Assembly (NCBI GenBank): GCA_023264015.1
Contig: JALQTJ010000001.1
Coordinates: forward strand, 103,832 to 167,831
Direction: 5' to 3'
Length of the DNA: 64,000 nucleotides
DNA from: Flavobacteriaceae bacterium
Lineage (GTDB): Bacteria; Bacteroidota; Bacteroidia; Flavobacteriales; Flavobacteriaceae
The position numbers were made by a program, and so were the translations under genes. The notes beneath the pieces were generated by a model. It was given only the letters and a program-made list of their open reading frames with translations. It was not told where the DNA came from and ran no database searches. Shown here one piece after another: positions 1 through 9,204 of this stretch. Every line of letters begins with the position of its first letter. Positions within the stretch are counted from its first letter, which is position 1.

Positions 1-54
1 GGTATTGGCGAAGCATACCAAAATGAACAACAAGGGGTGTCGAAATACGTTCAT
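1..54 (-). CDS. Start of an unidentified gene downstream of menB (partial)
   Basis: The menB stop codon TAA shares a base with an ATG on the same strand (TAATG), a common translational-coupling arrangement. The frame stays open to the window edge for 18 codons, reading MNVFRHPLLFILVCFANT, which is hydrophobic after a basic residue and could start a signal peptide or membrane segment. The product cannot be identified from so little. A competing reading is an 18-codon open frame on the plus strand that ends at a TAG at 55-57. Confidence 0.4.
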   Translation of the reverse strand, partial: MNVFRHPLLFILVCFANT

Positions 55-893
55 TAGGAAATCCATTTGTCCTTATCAAAATTGGGTTTTCTTTTCTCTA
101 AGAAAGCATCTCTACCTTCTTTAGCCTCATCTGTCATATAGGCTAAACGTGTTGCCTCTCCGGCAAATAGCTGCTGCCCTACCATTCCATCATCTGTCAA
201 GTTCATGGCATATTTTAGCATTTTTATAGAGGTAGGTGATTTTTCTAAAATCTCATTAGCCCATTCCACTGCAGTCTCTTCAAGTTTGTGATGAGGGACC
301 ACTTTGTTCACCATGCCCATTTCATAGGCTTCTTGGGCCGAATAGGTTTTACCTAAAAAGAAAATTTCTCGAGCACGCTTCTGCCCCACCATCTTCGCGA
401 GGTAAGCAGATCCGTAGCCTCCGTCAAAAGAAGTAACGTCTGCATCAGTCTGTTTGAATTTTGCGTGTTCTTTACTTGCTAGAGTTAGATCGCATGTAAC
501 GTGCAAACTATGGCCTCCTCCTACTGCCCACCCTGGTACAACAGCTATTACCACTTTCGGCATAAAACGAATAAGTCGCTGCACCTCAAGAATATTTAAG
601 CGATGCTTGCCGTCATCCCCTACATAACCCCGATTACCCCTAGATCTTTGATCTCCTCCGCTGCAAAAGGCGTATACACCGTCCTTTGGTGAAGGCCCCT
701 CTCCCGTTAAGAGTACCACTCCAATGGTCGGATCTTCTGAAACTGCATAGAAGGCATCATGCAATTCACTGGTGGTAGACGGACGAAAGGCGTTTCTTAC
801 CTCGGGTCTGTTGATAGCAATTCTCGCGATAGCTCCAGAACGTTTAAAGGTGATGTCTTTGTATTCCTTTACCGTTTCGAATATGGTTTCCAT
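54..893 (-). CDS. menB: 1,4-dihydroxy-2-naphthoyl-CoA synthase MenB
   Basis: This crotonase-fold enzyme cyclises o-succinylbenzoyl-CoA to 1,4-dihydroxy-2-naphthoyl-CoA in cytoplasmic menaquinone synthesis. At 279 residues it has the usual MenB length. Visible signatures are CSGGDQ (77-82), the oxyanion and substrate loop GWAVGGGHSLH (121-131) and QTDADVTSFDGGYG (148-161). The aspartates in the last motif match the type II MenB found in mycobacteria, which uses a carboxylate side chain; type I enzymes such as that of E. coli use bound bicarbonate. The C-terminal EKRKPNF segment is also typical. The gene lies 26 bases downstream of the helicase gene on the same strand, and its stop overlaps a possible next start at the window edge. 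Other men genes are not in view. Confidence 0.95.
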   Translation of the reverse strand: METIFETVKEYKDITFKRSGAIARIAINRPEVRNAFRPSTTSELHDAFYAVSEDPTIGVVLLTGEGPSPKDGVYAFCSGGDQRSRGNRGYVGDDGKHRLNILEVQRLIRFMPKVVIAVVPGWAVGGGHSLHVTCDLTLASKEHAKFKQTDADVTSFDGGYGSAYLAKMVGQKRAREIFFLGKTYSAQEAYEMGMVNKVVPHHKLEETAVEWANEILEKSPTSIKMLKYAMNLTDDGMVGQQLFAGEATRLAYMTDEAKEGRDAFLEKRKPNFDKDKWIS

Positions 894-919
894 AAGTTCA
901 CTTTATGAGGTGGAATCTG

Positions 920-2431
920 TTAAGACTCTATCCGTGCATAACTTTGAACAAGCTTAGTTCTCAGCTTACGGACATAATCTTCTTCTAACCACTCTCTATA
1001 GTTTTTAGTCGTGTTCATAATACAATAGGTGTATTGTTTTACACGATTCTTTATATCCTCATCAAGCAAAATCATCAATTGACGTGCTTCTGTAATAGAG
1101 TTACTGTTTTCAATGCACATTTGAGCGTGCTGTTCGATACTTTCTTCAAGCACCTTCTTTGGACGCTCTCCCCTTGCAAACAATTCTTTATAGCGTTCTT
1201 TTACATCAAAGGTAACTGATGAAGACTTAGAAAACTTCGCCTTAATTTCAGCGGGGATTTCATATTCAAAATTGCGCTCAATCTCTTCATCACTCTTAAT
1301 GCTTTCAAGATAAAAATCTGGAAAGTGAAAAATATCATTCCAGTCAATAGGGTCACTCCATGGACCAAAGCGCAATGTATTGTTTCCTAAATCAATAATA
1401 GAAAAGGTGTCTTTGTTTTTCAAAACTCTTGAGCCGCGACCAATCATCTGAAAATACAAGGTCAACGAACGGGTGGCACGATTCAATATGACCGTCTCAA
1501 CTGAGGGTTCATCAAAGCCAGTAGTAAGAATACTTACAGAGGTTAAAATGGCATCAGGCGTTTTCTTAAACCAAGAGAGAATTTCTTGGCGTTCTTTAGA
1601 AGAATGCTTGTTGTCGAGGTGACGTATAGGAAGGCCTACACGTTTAAATGTCTCGTAGACCGCTACAGAAGCATTGATTCCGTTATTGAATATAAGCGTT
1701 TTACTTCCCTTGGCGTTTTCATTGTAGGCAGTGAGAAGCTTACCTAGCATTCCGTAGTTCGCATAAAACGCGTCACTACTTTTAACCGTGTAATCTCCAT
1801 TGATTCCGAGTTTTAATCCCTGTAGACTTAAATCGTAGCGATGTACCACCGCTTTTGCTAGAAAACCTTTATCGATAAGAGACTGAATAGATTCCCCTAC
1901 TATTAATTTCTTGTAGAAATCTTTCATGGGAAGTTTAATATTCGAGCTCAATGGTGTCGCAGTAACCCCTAGAACATAGGGCTGCTCAAAGTATTTAAAA
2001 AGTTTTCGAAAGGAGTTGTAATGCGCCTCATCAATAATAACTAGTCCGATATTCTCGAGAATGATTTTTTCATCATTCAGTCGGTTATTCAAAGTCTCAA
2101 CCATTGCCACATAACACATGTGAGGATCATTGGGTTCAATCTCTTTAACCGAAGAGTTTATCACTTTATTAGTGACACCGAAATCGTTGAGCATTTTTGA
2201 GGTTTGAGCACTCAACTCTATTCGGTGCGTAAGCACTACTACCTTTTTATTTCGCTCTTGAATAAAGCGTTTAGCGATCTCACTAAAAACCACTGTTTTG
2301 CCTCCACCTGTGGGTAACTGATACAGCAAATTTGTACCCTCATCGACCGAATCAAGCGCATCAAAAATCCTCAAAAGGTCTTTCTTTTGATATGCATAAA
2401 GTTCTTTAGAATTGGATGGACTATTGGCCAT
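920..2431 (-). CDS. Superfamily 2 DEAD/DEAH-box helicase
   Basis: A 503-residue ATP-dependent helicase or translocase with the ResIII/DEAD domain followed by a helicase C domain. Motifs are Walker A LPTGGGKT (39-46), DEAH (134-137), GVTATP (155-160) and motif VI QMIGRGSR (328-335). An N-terminal Q-like AYQKKDLL precedes Walker A. No nuclease, methylase or other partner lies beside it, so I cannot assign it to restriction or defence; it resembles the housekeeping UvrB/RecG-like DEAD proteins common in flavobacteria. The frame is open 63 codons further upstream, but the start MANSPSNS at 2431 is preferred. The longer form would run across a good TAnnTTTG box and into the rpoD leader, and the extra residues look non-coding. 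Confidence 0.85.
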   Translation of the reverse strand: MANSPSNSKELYAYQKKDLLRIFDALDSVDEGTNLLYQLPTGGGKTVVFSEIAKRFIQERNKKVVVLTHRIELSAQTSKMLNDFGVTNKVINSSVKEIEPNDPHMCYVAMVETLNNRLNDEKIILENIGLVIIDEAHYNSFRKLFKYFEQPYVLGVTATPLSSNIKLPMKDFYKKLIVGESIQSLIDKGFLAKAVVHRYDLSLQGLKLGINGDYTVKSSDAFYANYGMLGKLLTAYNENAKGSKTLIFNNGINASVAVYETFKRVGLPIRHLDNKHSSKERQEILSWFKKTPDAILTSVSILTTGFDEPSVETVILNRATRSLTLYFQMIGRGSRVLKNKDTFSIIDLGNNTLRFGPWSDPIDWNDIFHFPDFYLESIKSDEEIERNFEYEIPAEIKAKFSKSSSVTFDVKERYKELFARGERPKKVLEESIEQHAQMCIENSNSITEARQLMILLDEDIKNRVKQYTYCIMNTTKNYREWLEEDYVRKLRTKLVQSYARIES

Positions 2432-2450
2432 TTTAAGAGGTCTAATTTTG

Positions 2451-2458
2451 CAAAAATA
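2451..2458 (-). promoter_or_regulatory. -7 promoter box for the helicase gene
   Basis: TATTTTTG on the minus strand matches the Bacteroidota -7 consensus TAnnTTTG exactly. It lies 19 bases before the ATG at 2431. A clear -33 TTTG at the right spacing is not visible. It lies in the 157-base divergent gap between the helicase gene and rpoD. Confidence 0.5.
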
Positions 2459-2588
2459 GCCATAAATAGATGTATTACGAATGACTTTGTTCAAATTAAT
2501 CGCTTGGTGATAACTTCTTGATAAACCAACCAAGGTTCTATTGATTGGGCCTATTAAGGGTTGTAATATGTATTCAAATTTCAAGCCC

Positions 2589-3452
2589 ATGAGACAACTC
2601 AAAATCGTTAAGCAGGTCACGAATCGAGAATCTAAATCGCTGGATAAGTACCTTCAAGACATCAGTCGAATCGATCTAATTACCGCAGAAGAGGAGGTTG
2701 AACTTGCGCAGAAAATCAAAAAGGGTGACCAGCGAGCACTTGAAATATTAGTAAATGCCAATCTGAGATTTGTAGTCTCGGTTGCCAAACAATATCAAAA
2801 TCAAGGTCTCACGCTTCCTGATCTTATTAATGAGGGTAATCTTGGCTTAGTAAAAGCCGCTCAGCGCTTTGATGAAACACGTGGATTTAAGTTTATCTCT
2901 TATGCTGTTTGGTGGATTCGCCAAAGTATACTTCAAGCCTTAGCGGAGCAGTCTCGCGTGGTACGCCTGCCCTTGAACAAGATTGGTTCAATCAATAAAA
3001 TAAACAAGACCTTCTCTTATCTCGAACAAGCTCATGAACGTCCCCCATCGGCTGAAGAAATTGCGGAAGAGCTCGGATTGACAGTGACCGAAGTAAAACA
3101 ATCCTTAAAGAATTCAGGGAGACACATATCAATGGACGCTCCATTTGAACAGGGAGAAGATTCTAACCTATACGATGTGATGTCGTCAGACGTTTCACCC
3201 CTTCCCGACCATGATCTTATCAATGAATCATTGAGTACAGAGATTCACCGCGTCTTAGATACATTATCTGAAAGAGAGGCCGATGTACTGCGTTTGTACT
3301 ACGGAATAGGTCAAAATGCTACAATGACCTTAGATGAAATTGGAAGTGCATTTGACTTAACTCGTGAGCGCGTAAGACAGATTAGAGAAAAGGCCATTCG
3401 TAAACTTCGAAAGTCTGCAAAAAACGATCTATTGCAATCCTATCTTGATTAA
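2589..3452 (+). CDS. rpoD: Primary sigma factor RpoD (Bacteroidota type)
   Basis: The housekeeping sigma-70 factor, which directs RNA polymerase to promoters. At 287 residues it is the short Bacteroidota form without region 1.1. The start [22 protein letters not shown] is the family signature, so an open extension of 16 codons upstream is not used. Region 2 spans about 57-127 and includes the core-binding and -10-melting part ([19 protein letters not shown]). Region 3 follows, and region 4 carries the helix-turn-helix [19 protein letters not shown] (247-265). The TAnnTTTG boxes seen throughout the window are what this type of sigma factor is known to recognise. It is divergent from the helicase gene, with a small conserved gene 35 bases downstream. 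Confidence 0.97.
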   Translation: MRQLKIVKQVTNRESKSLDKYLQDISRIDLITAEEEVELAQKIKKGDQRALEILVNANLRFVVSVAKQYQNQGLTLPDLINEGNLGLVKAAQRFDETRGFKFISYAVWWIRQSILQALAEQSRVVRLPLNKIGSINKINKTFSYLEQAHERPPSAEEIAEELGLTVTEVKQSLKNSGRHISMDAPFEQGEDSNLYDVMSSDVSPLPDHDLINESLSTEIHRVLDTLSEREADVLRLYYGIGQNATMTLDEIGSAFDLTRERVRQIREKAIRKLRKSAKNDLLQSYLD

Positions 3453-3487
3453 GAGAAACCTCCTCTTCGTTTAAAAACTACCCAATC

Positions 3488-3904
3488 ATGTCAACACGTT
3501 CTGAAAAGATTCTTCAGCAGCGGCCCCAGATTCCAACCTCTAAGATTCATGATAATATGAGCAGGGGTGAATATTTTCAGAACGCTACGTTGAGGCCTAT
3601 TCTGAAACTTCAAAATGAATTGTTCATTTCAGCGTTCAAGAATTACATAAAGAAACACAAAAATGTTTTTCACGAGTTGAGCCTTCCCAAGAAGCTAGAA
3701 TATATTGAGAATAGCATTCAACGGGATCAAAAATTCAGGAATAAGTTAAAAGGAATGATTATAGGCCAATTTACGGTAGAAGAATTTGAGTCGTATAGCG
3801 AAGACTCTTCTTCATTGAACAAACGCATGATGAATTTGCTCATTGAACGATTGAAAGATCAAATACAACTAATCGACAGTAATTCTCAAGTCTTATCAGC
3901 CTAA
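3488..3904 (+). CDS. Conserved flavobacterial protein of unknown function
   Basis: A 138-residue, mostly helical, charged soluble protein with no signal peptide, membrane segment or known catalytic motif. A conserved-looking core reads FQNATLRPILKLQN (about 31-44), then KNYIKKHKN (52-60), GMIIGQFTVEEF (88-99) and LNKRMMNLLIERL (108-120). I recall similar flavobacterial proteins being labelled 'glyoxalase' in databases, but the sequence shows no glyoxalase metal site, so that label should not be trusted. It follows rpoD by 35 bases on the same strand and may be cotranscribed. It ends five bases before the convergent AAA+ gene. Confidence 0.75.
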   Translation: MSTRSEKILQQRPQIPTSKIHDNMSRGEYFQNATLRPILKLQNELFISAFKNYIKKHKNVFHELSLPKKLEYIENSIQRDQKFRNKLKGMIIGQFTVEEFESYSEDSSSLNKRMMNLLIERLKDQIQLIDSNSQVLSA

Positions 3905-3909
3905 GCCTC

Positions 3910-5349
3910 TTATTCTAAACCAGAAAAATAACTGTTGTAAAGGTCGTTAAACGACGTTTTGTCGTCTAAACGGCTACTATTGAGTTTGTCTTTAGCAACG
4001 AGTCCCCAAAGAATGATTTCTTTAAAAAAATAGCGCTCTTCTTCACGGCAATCAGGATAATGATTTCTAAGCAACTCATCCAAGGGTTGGATGCGATCAA
4101 GTTCGCTCTTGTAAAAATCATCCGGAGCATCGTCTAACAATTCAATGGGGTCATTTTCAAAAAACCAAGTGTAGAGTCCGTCATAAGGAGTGGCTACTCC
4201 CTTTTTCTCTAATTTGTCAATCTTCGGAAAATGTTGTTCAAAAAGATGAAGTACAGCTTTCTTTATAAGCTCTTGTGCCACAAAATCTGCTCCCTCTTGT
4301 TCGCCTTCATAGACCAACTCAACTTTTCCGGTAATAGCTGAACTGCTGTTCATAATATCTAGGACTCTAAGACTTGACTCAGACTCATTATTCTGAAGCA
4401 TTCTCAACTCTGCCCCACTAATTGCATTCTCAAAGGCACTAATACTTAGTCGAGCCGAAACGCCACTCTTTGCATCTACGTATTCACTCTTTCGTGCTTC
4501 AAAGCCAATACTTTCAATTAAGTCACGCGCCGCTTCACTAATGTGAAGTCCTTCAATAGCAGGTTTGGCCTCCTGGCGTGTTATTTCTTTAGCGATTTCA
4601 ATCGATTTCGGATAGTGCGTGAGTATTTGCGATCCAATTCTGTCCTTTAGCGGTGTTACAATACTACCTCTGTTGGTGTAGTCTTCTGGATTAGCTGTAA
4701 AGACAAAAGAAACGTCAAGTGGCATTTTTAATTTGAATCCTCTTATTTGAACTTCTCCTTCTTGCAGTATAGAAAAGAGTCCTACTTGAATTCTTGCTTG
4801 TAAATCTGGCAATTCATTAATTACAAAGAGGCATCGATTGGCCCTAGGAACCATTCCGTAGTGTATCACCTCTTCATCTGCGTAAGAAAGTTTAAGGTTT
4901 GCAGCCTTAATAGGATCGATGTCTCCGATTAGATCGGCGACACTCACATCAGGCGTAGCGAGTTTTTCATAAAAGCGCTCTGATCGATGAAGCCATTCAA
5001 TAGGTGTATCATCTCCTTTATCTCGAATAAGTTCTACGGCATATTTAGAGATTGGCTTTAAAGGATCGTCATTAATTGGCGAGCCCTTTATCACAGGAAT
5101 CTCTTCATCAAGCAATTCAGTCATCAACCGTGCGATCCTTGTTTTTGCCTGGCCTCGTAAGCCTAGAAGATTAATATTGTGCTTTGATAAAATGGCCCTT
5201 TTTAATTGAGGAATGACAGAGTGTTCATAACCAATAATACCTTCAAACAGTGGCTTATCGTTCTGGATCCGATAAATCAAGTTCTTTCTCAACTCATCCT
5301 TAATGGATTGATATTCATATCCGGCACTTTTCAAAGCACCTAAGGTCAT
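3910..5349 (-). CDS. AAA+ ATPase of the Mg-chelatase/MoxR type
   Basis: A 479-residue AAA+ ATPase related to Mg-chelatase ChlI and MoxR proteins, which usually remodel or load factors together with a VWA-domain partner. The nucleotide site is non-canonical: Walker A reads GLRGQAKT (63-70), with Ala where Gly normally precedes Lys, and Walker B reads LFVINEL (174-180), with Asn in place of the first Asp. Sensor 1 is FTANPEDYTNRG (217-228), and the arginine-finger region LKDRIGS follows at 234-240. The C-terminal 200 residues are helical and acidic. It lies 17 bases downstream of the VWA gene, so the two form a pair. Its substrate is unknown; chlorophyll or cobalamin metal insertion is not supported by the neighbours. 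Confidence 0.85.
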   Translation of the reverse strand: MTLGALKSAGYEYQSIKDELRKNLIYRIQNDKPLFEGIIGYEHSVIPQLKRAILSKHNINLLGLRGQAKTRIARLMTELLDEEIPVIKGSPINDDPLKPISKYAVELIRDKGDDTPIEWLHRSERFYEKLATPDVSVADLIGDIDPIKAANLKLSYADEEVIHYGMVPRANRCLFVINELPDLQARIQVGLFSILQEGEVQIRGFKLKMPLDVSFVFTANPEDYTNRGSIVTPLKDRIGSQILTHYPKSIEIAKEITRQEAKPAIEGLHISEAARDLIESIGFEARKSEYVDAKSGVSARLSISAFENAISGAELRMLQNNESESSLRVLDIMNSSSAITGKVELVYEGEQEGADFVAQELIKKAVLHLFEQHFPKIDKLEKKGVATPYDGLYTWFFENDPIELLDDAPDDFYKSELDRIQPLDELLRNHYPDCREEERYFFKEIILWGLVAKDKLNSSRLDDKTSFNDLYNSYFSGLE

Positions 5350-5366
5350 TGGCTTTTTCCATAGTT

Positions 5367-6512
5367 TTATTTTATCCTTCTTTTTCGATTAGCATTGTAG
5401 TCTTCAAAAATCATTTCACCCAAGTGATCGAGACCTGTGTAAAAAGCCTTTCCCTTATTGGCTTCAGTAAAACTTCGCACAAACTCCATGAGGTAAGGAT
5501 CTTGTGCGATCATGAAGGTGGTAACCTGAATGTTATTTTTTGCTGCATTTCTTGCTCGATTGTAGCATTGGGCAACAATTTCAGGGTCTAAACCAGCACT
5601 ATTTTTATAATAAGAACCATCCGGAAGATGTAAACAGCTTGGCTTGCCATCCGTAATCATAAAGATTTGTTTATTGGCGTGTTTTTTGCGAGCAAGGATC
5701 TTCATTGCTAAATCTAATCCTGCGACCGTATTGGTGTGATACGGACCGACATTAAGATATGGAAGCTCAGCAATTTTAATAGGCCAAGCATCATTTCCAA
5801 ATACAATGATGTCTAGCGTGTCTTTGGGATAGCGTGTGGTGATCATTTCGGCCAAAGCCATGGCTACTTTCTTTGCAGGAGTGATTCGATCCTCGCCATA
5901 GAGTATCATACTGTGACTGATATCAATCATCAGAACTGTGCTCATTTGACTCTTGTGTTCAGTCTCCTTAATCACCAAATCATCTTCTTGCATATTACTC
6001 AAGTCGAGACCGTGATTTCGCATCGCGTTTTGAACAGAGGCTTGCATATCTATATGCTCGATACTATCACCGAACCTGAATTCACGAACATCTCCGGAGT
6101 ATTGATCCCCCTGTCCAGTAGCCGATGTCTTGTGATTGCCTGCACTCTTCCGCTTGAGGTTACCAAAAAGCTGCTCTAAGGCTCTCTTTCGAAGTTCTCT
6201 TTCTAGTTTTGCGGTCATTTTTAGGGCTCGTTTTTGAGCCTCATCGGCTTCCTTCGAAGGTTCTCCACTAGAAGGTACCATCTCTTCTCTCAAATACCCT
6301 TTTTCTAAGAGATCTTCAAGAAAATCATCAATAGTATAGTTTTCGTCTGTCAGTTCGTATTCGCGATCCAATTGTCGAAGCCAATCTATGGCCTCGTCAA
6401 CATCTCCTGAAGTATGGGTGATAAGCTCTTGAAAGATATCGTACAGACGTTCAAAGGGAGTCTTGTTTCGTTCATTTCCAAGTGTAAAACGGTACCCAGC
6501 GTTCAAATTCAT
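5367..6512 (-). CDS. VWA-domain protein, partner of the AAA+ ATPase
   Basis: A 381-residue cytoplasmic protein. Its N-terminal 190 residues are helical and charged (about 90-120 rich in Lys, Arg and Glu), and its C-terminal half is a von Willebrand factor A domain. The MIDAS metal site is visible as DISHS (197-201), with later MITDG (285-289). This layout matches the D-type subunit of Mg-chelatase-like and MoxR/VWA pairs, in which the VWA protein bridges the ATPase to its client. It is transcribed 17 bases ahead of the ATPase gene and begins 32 bases after hisIE on the same strand. A near-consensus box TATCTTTA at 6521-6528 could give it its own promoter. Confidence 0.85.
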   Translation of the reverse strand: MNLNAGYRFTLGNERNKTPFERLYDIFQELITHTSGDVDEAIDWLRQLDREYELTDENYTIDDFLEDLLEKGYLREEMVPSSGEPSKEADEAQKRALKMTAKLERELRKRALEQLFGNLKRKSAGNHKTSATGQGDQYSGDVREFRFGDSIEHIDMQASVQNAMRNHGLDLSNMQEDDLVIKETEHKSQMSTVLMIDISHSMILYGEDRITPAKKVAMALAEMITTRYPKDTLDIIVFGNDAWPIKIAELPYLNVGPYHTNTVAGLDLAMKILARKKHANKQIFMITDGKPSCLHLPDGSYYKNSAGLDPEIVAQCYNRARNAAKNNIQVTTFMIAQDPYLMEFVRSFTEANKGKAFYTGLDHLGEMIFEDYNANRKRRIK

Positions 6513-6520
6513 AGCACCAT

Positions 6521-6528
6521 TAAAGATA
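6521..6528 (-). promoter_or_regulatory. Possible -7 box for the VWA/AAA+ pair
   Basis: TATCTTTA on the minus strand differs from TAnnTTTG only at the last base and lies eight bases before the VWA ATG. It is in the 32-base gap after hisIE and may give the pair expression independent of the his operon. The same variant box occurs before aroB. Confidence 0.3.
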
Positions 6529-6544
6529 CAATAATAGACGTCTT

Positions 6545-7138
6545 TTATTGATGACGTCCTTCGAGGATTTTCACCACATCTTTTAGAGTGAATCCTTTTT
6601 GCTCTAACAAAATCATATAATGAAACAGTAGATCAGCAGCTTCGTTTAAAAACAACTCGTCGTTACTGTCCTTCGCCTCAATAACCACTTCTACAGCCTC
6701 CTCTCCGACTTTTTGAGCAATTTTGTTCGCGCCCTTGGCAAAGAGCGAACTGACATAACTTTTTGCGTCGGGGTGTTGATGGCGCTGTTGAATGACGCTC
6801 GTAAGGGTATTCAAAAATTGAAGCCCCGTCGAATTTTCGTCCTTAAAGCAAGTAGCGCTTCCTGTGTGGCATACCGGCCCATTGGGATGAGCTTGAATCA
6901 AGATACTATCCGCATCGCAATCGATTTCATGTGACACATAATCAAGGGTATTGTCACTCGTCTCACCCTTCATCCAAAGGCGTTGTTTAGAACGAGAGTA
7001 AAACCACACCTTATTCGAATCAATGGTTTTTTTAAAGGCCTCTTCATTCATATACCCTTGCATTAAGACTGTACGTGTTGTAGCATCTTGGATTATTGCA
7101 GGAATCAAGGTATTCTTAATAAAATCAGGCGTTTTCAT
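6545..7138 (-). CDS. hisIE: HisIE: phosphoribosyl-AMP cyclohydrolase / phosphoribosyl-ATP pyrophosphatase
   Basis: A bifunctional 197-residue enzyme for histidine steps 2 and 3: it hydrolyses phosphoribosyl-ATP to phosphoribosyl-AMP and then opens the purine ring. The HisI domain (1-103) carries the metal-binding [10 protein letters not shown] (71-80) and [11 protein letters not shown] (88-98). The HisE domain (about 107-197) carries [13 protein letters not shown] (143-155) and EAADLLFH (166-173). It is the last gene of the his operon, and its start overlaps the hisF stop by four bases. HisIE fusion is common in many bacteria. Confidence 0.96.
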   Translation of the reverse strand: MKTPDFIKNTLIPAIIQDATTRTVLMQGYMNEEAFKKTIDSNKVWFYSRSKQRLWMKGETSDNTLDYVSHEIDCDADSILIQAHPNGPVCHTGSATCFKDENSTGLQFLNTLTSVIQQRHQHPDAKSYVSSLFAKGANKIAQKVGEEAVEVVIEAKDSNDELFLNEAADLLFHYMILLEQKGFTLKDVVKILEGRHQ

Positions 7139-7890
7139 AGGCGCACGGGTATATGGGCAGAAGCCAATTCTTGTTTTAATGGTTTAATCTCTATTTCTTC
7201 AAAATGGAAAACACTTGCCGCTAGTGCGGCATCCGCTTTTCCTTTTGAAAATACATCTATAAAATCTTGGATAGTCCCGGCACCTCCAGAGGCAATAATT
7301 GGGATACTTAGGCTTTGCGATAGCTCAGAAAGAATAGTGTTGGCAAATCCTGCTTTAGTACCGTCGTGATCCATTGAAGTAAACAAGATCTCTCCAGCAC
7401 CGCGTTCCTCACATTCTTTAGCCCAAGTCAAAAGTTTAAGCTTGGTTTTCTTTTTACCTCCTGTGGTATACACCCACCAATCTCCTTGTTCAAATTTGGC
7501 GTCAATGGCTACCACAAGGCATTGAGAACCATAAACCTTAGAGATTTGACTTACTAAATCTGGATTCATAACGGCAGAAGAGTTAATGGAAACCTTATCA
7601 ACTCCTTGGTGCAAAAGGCGTCCGACCTTTTCGACGGATTTAATGCCGCCCCCAACGGTAAAAGGAATAGAGAGTGTTTTAGCTACCTCATAAACCAGTG
7701 GTTCAAATGCATCTCGCTGTTCTTCAGTTGCCGAAATATCCAAGAATACGAGTTCATCCGCTCCTTTGTCACTATACATAGAAGCTAAAACCACAGGATC
7801 TCCCGCGTCTTTCAGTCCTACGAAATTAACGCCTTTCACTGTTCTGCCAGCTAGTATATCTAAACAGGGTATTATGCGTTTAGCTATCAT
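7135..7890 (-). CDS. hisF: HisF: imidazole glycerol phosphate synthase, cyclase subunit
   Basis: A (beta/alpha)8 cyclase that uses ammonia from HisH to convert PRFAR to imidazole glycerol phosphate and AICAR. At 251 residues it has full length. The two catalytic aspartates are in the canonical places, D11 (IIPCLDI) and D130 (VVAIDAKFE). Phosphate-binding glycines are visible at VGGGI (79-83) and in the later SGGAGT segment. The start is one base after the hisA stop, and the stop overlaps the start of hisIE by four bases. Confidence 0.97.
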   Translation of the reverse strand: MIAKRIIPCLDILAGRTVKGVNFVGLKDAGDPVVLASMYSDKGADELVFLDISATEEQRDAFEPLVYEVAKTLSIPFTVGGGIKSVEKVGRLLHQGVDKVSINSSAVMNPDLVSQISKVYGSQCLVVAIDAKFEQGDWWVYTTGGKKKTKLKLLTWAKECEERGAGEILFTSMDHDGTKAGFANTILSELSQSLSIPIIASGGAGTIQDFIDVFSKGKADAALAASVFHFEEIEIKPLKQELASAHIPVRL

Positions 7891-7891
7891 C

Positions 7892-8620
7892 CTATGCGTT
7901 ATAATTTTTTATTTCTTCTAACTTCAGGGTTTCTTCATAAATGGCTTTCCCTACAATAGCACCATAGCAGCCGATTTGATTCAACGTTTCAATATCCTTC
8001 ATCGATCGAACACCCCCACTCGCGATGAGATTCCAAGGTTGCTCTATCGCTTGAAGTAGCGATTTGTACAATGAAATTGAAGGGCCCTGTAACATACCAT
8101 CCTTTGCAATATCGGTAGCAATTACAGTTTGGATTCCTTTTTGAATATAATCGCGAATAAAGGGCTCAACACTCAACTCAGAAGCCTCTTGCCAACCTGA
8201 AACAGCAATTTTCTCATGATGAGAGTCGGCTCCCAAAATAATGCGCTTTGAAGAATACTCCTGAATCCATTGCTCGAATAATCCTGGGTTTTTCACCGCA
8301 ATACTACCTCCTGTAACTTGATGAGCACCGCTTTCAAATGCAATTTTTAGGTCTTCGCTACTTTGAACTCCACCTCCAAAATCTATGTGTAAACTGGTTT
8401 TTGATGCGAGTTGCTCTAAAATCTTGTAGTTCACTATATGCTTTTCTCTTGCTCCGTCTAGATCCACAACATGTAAGTGTGTCACGCCAAGGTCTTCAAA
8501 ACGCATAGCTACATCTACGGGATTGTTGTCGTATACTTTTGCAGAGCTGTAATCGCCCTTAGTCAATCGCACGCATTTACCCTCAATCAAATCAATCGCC
8601 GGTATAATTACAGTCTTCAT
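7892..8620 (-). CDS. hisA: HisA: ProFAR isomerase
   Basis: A (beta/alpha)8 isomerase that performs the Amadori rearrangement of ProFAR to PRFAR, histidine step 4. It has 242 residues, the usual size. The catalytic pair is D10 (IIPAIDL) and D132 (ILGADS), and phosphate loops FGGGVQS (81-87) and SGGVRS are present. It overlaps hisH by four bases upstream and is separated from hisF by one base downstream, so translation of the block is probably coupled. Confidence 0.97.
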   Translation of the reverse strand: MKTVIIPAIDLIEGKCVRLTKGDYSSAKVYDNNPVDVAMRFEDLGVTHLHVVDLDGAREKHIVNYKILEQLASKTSLHIDFGGGVQSSEDLKIAFESGAHQVTGGSIAVKNPGLFEQWIQEYSSKRIILGADSHHEKIAVSGWQEASELSVEPFIRDYIQKGIQTVIATDIAKDGMLQGPSISLYKSLLQAIEQPWNLIASGGVRSMKDIETLNQIGCYGAIVGKAIYEETLKLEEIKNYNA

Positions 8621-9204
8621 AGGTTTAAAAAATTCTTCAAAATTCGCTCTCCGACCTCTCCGCTTCGTTCAGGGTGGAATTGAACGGCAAAAAAATTGTC
8701 ATTTTGTAAGGCAGCACTGTAGGGCTGTCCATAGTTTGCAACGGCAATCGTTTGCGCTGAAAGAGGAGCGTAAAAACTGTGGACAAAGTAGACATGATTC
8801 CGAGCCTCTAGTCCAGCAAACAAAGGAGATTTAAGGTCCTCTAATCTATTCCATCCTACGCAAGGCACTTTTAATCCGCTCTCAAATCGTTTAATCTCCA
8901 GATCGAATAATCCTAAACCTTTGGTATCTCCTTCTTCTGAAGATGTGCACATCAATTGCATTCCTAAACAGATCCCTAACACAGGCTGGGTCAATTGTTT
9001 TAATACGTGGTCTAGACCCGATGCGCTGAGTTGCTTTGCCGCGACTTCAGCGTGTCCAACGCCCGGAAATATAACGTGTTTGGCATTTTCAATGGTAGTA
9101 ACGTCTGAGGTTAAAACTCCTTCCCAACCCAATCGATTCAAGGCAAATCGAATGCTCTGCACGTTTCCCACCCCGTAGTCGACTATGACAACTTCATTTT
9201 TCAT
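8617..9204 (-). CDS. hisH: HisH: imidazole glycerol phosphate synthase, glutaminase subunit
   Basis: A class I glutamine amidotransferase that supplies ammonia to HisF. It has 195 residues. The triad is C79 in LGICLGMQ, with H177 and E179 in QFHPERS. An N-terminal VDYGVGNVQSI glycine-rich loop is present, as expected for HisH. The gene overlaps hisB by four bases at its start and hisA by four bases at its end. Confidence 0.97.
   Translation of the reverse strand: MKNEVVIVDYGVGNVQSIRFALNRLGWEGVLTSDVTTIENAKHVIFPGVGHAEVAAKQLSASGLDHVLKQLTQPVLGICLGMQLMCTSSEEGDTKGLGLFDLEIKRFESGLKVPCVGWNRLEDLKSPLFAGLEARNHVYFVHSFYAPLSAQTIAVANYGQPYSAALQNDNFFAVQFHPERSGEVGERILKNFLNL

Noticed and set aside
1-57. An 18-codon plus-strand open frame ending in TAG at 55-57, possibly the end of another gene.
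   Set aside because: It is too short to judge. The minus-strand TAATG coupling to menB and its hydrophobic peptide are a better explanation. Sequence left of the window would decide.
920-2431. The DEAD/DEAH helicase as part of a restriction or defence system.
   Set aside because: No methylase, nuclease or toxin-like gene is adjacent; neighbours are menB and rpoD.
2432-2620. An N-terminal extension of 63 residues on the helicase gene.
   Set aside because: It would run across a perfect -7 box and into the rpoD leader, and the residues show no family similarity. The start at 2431 fits better.
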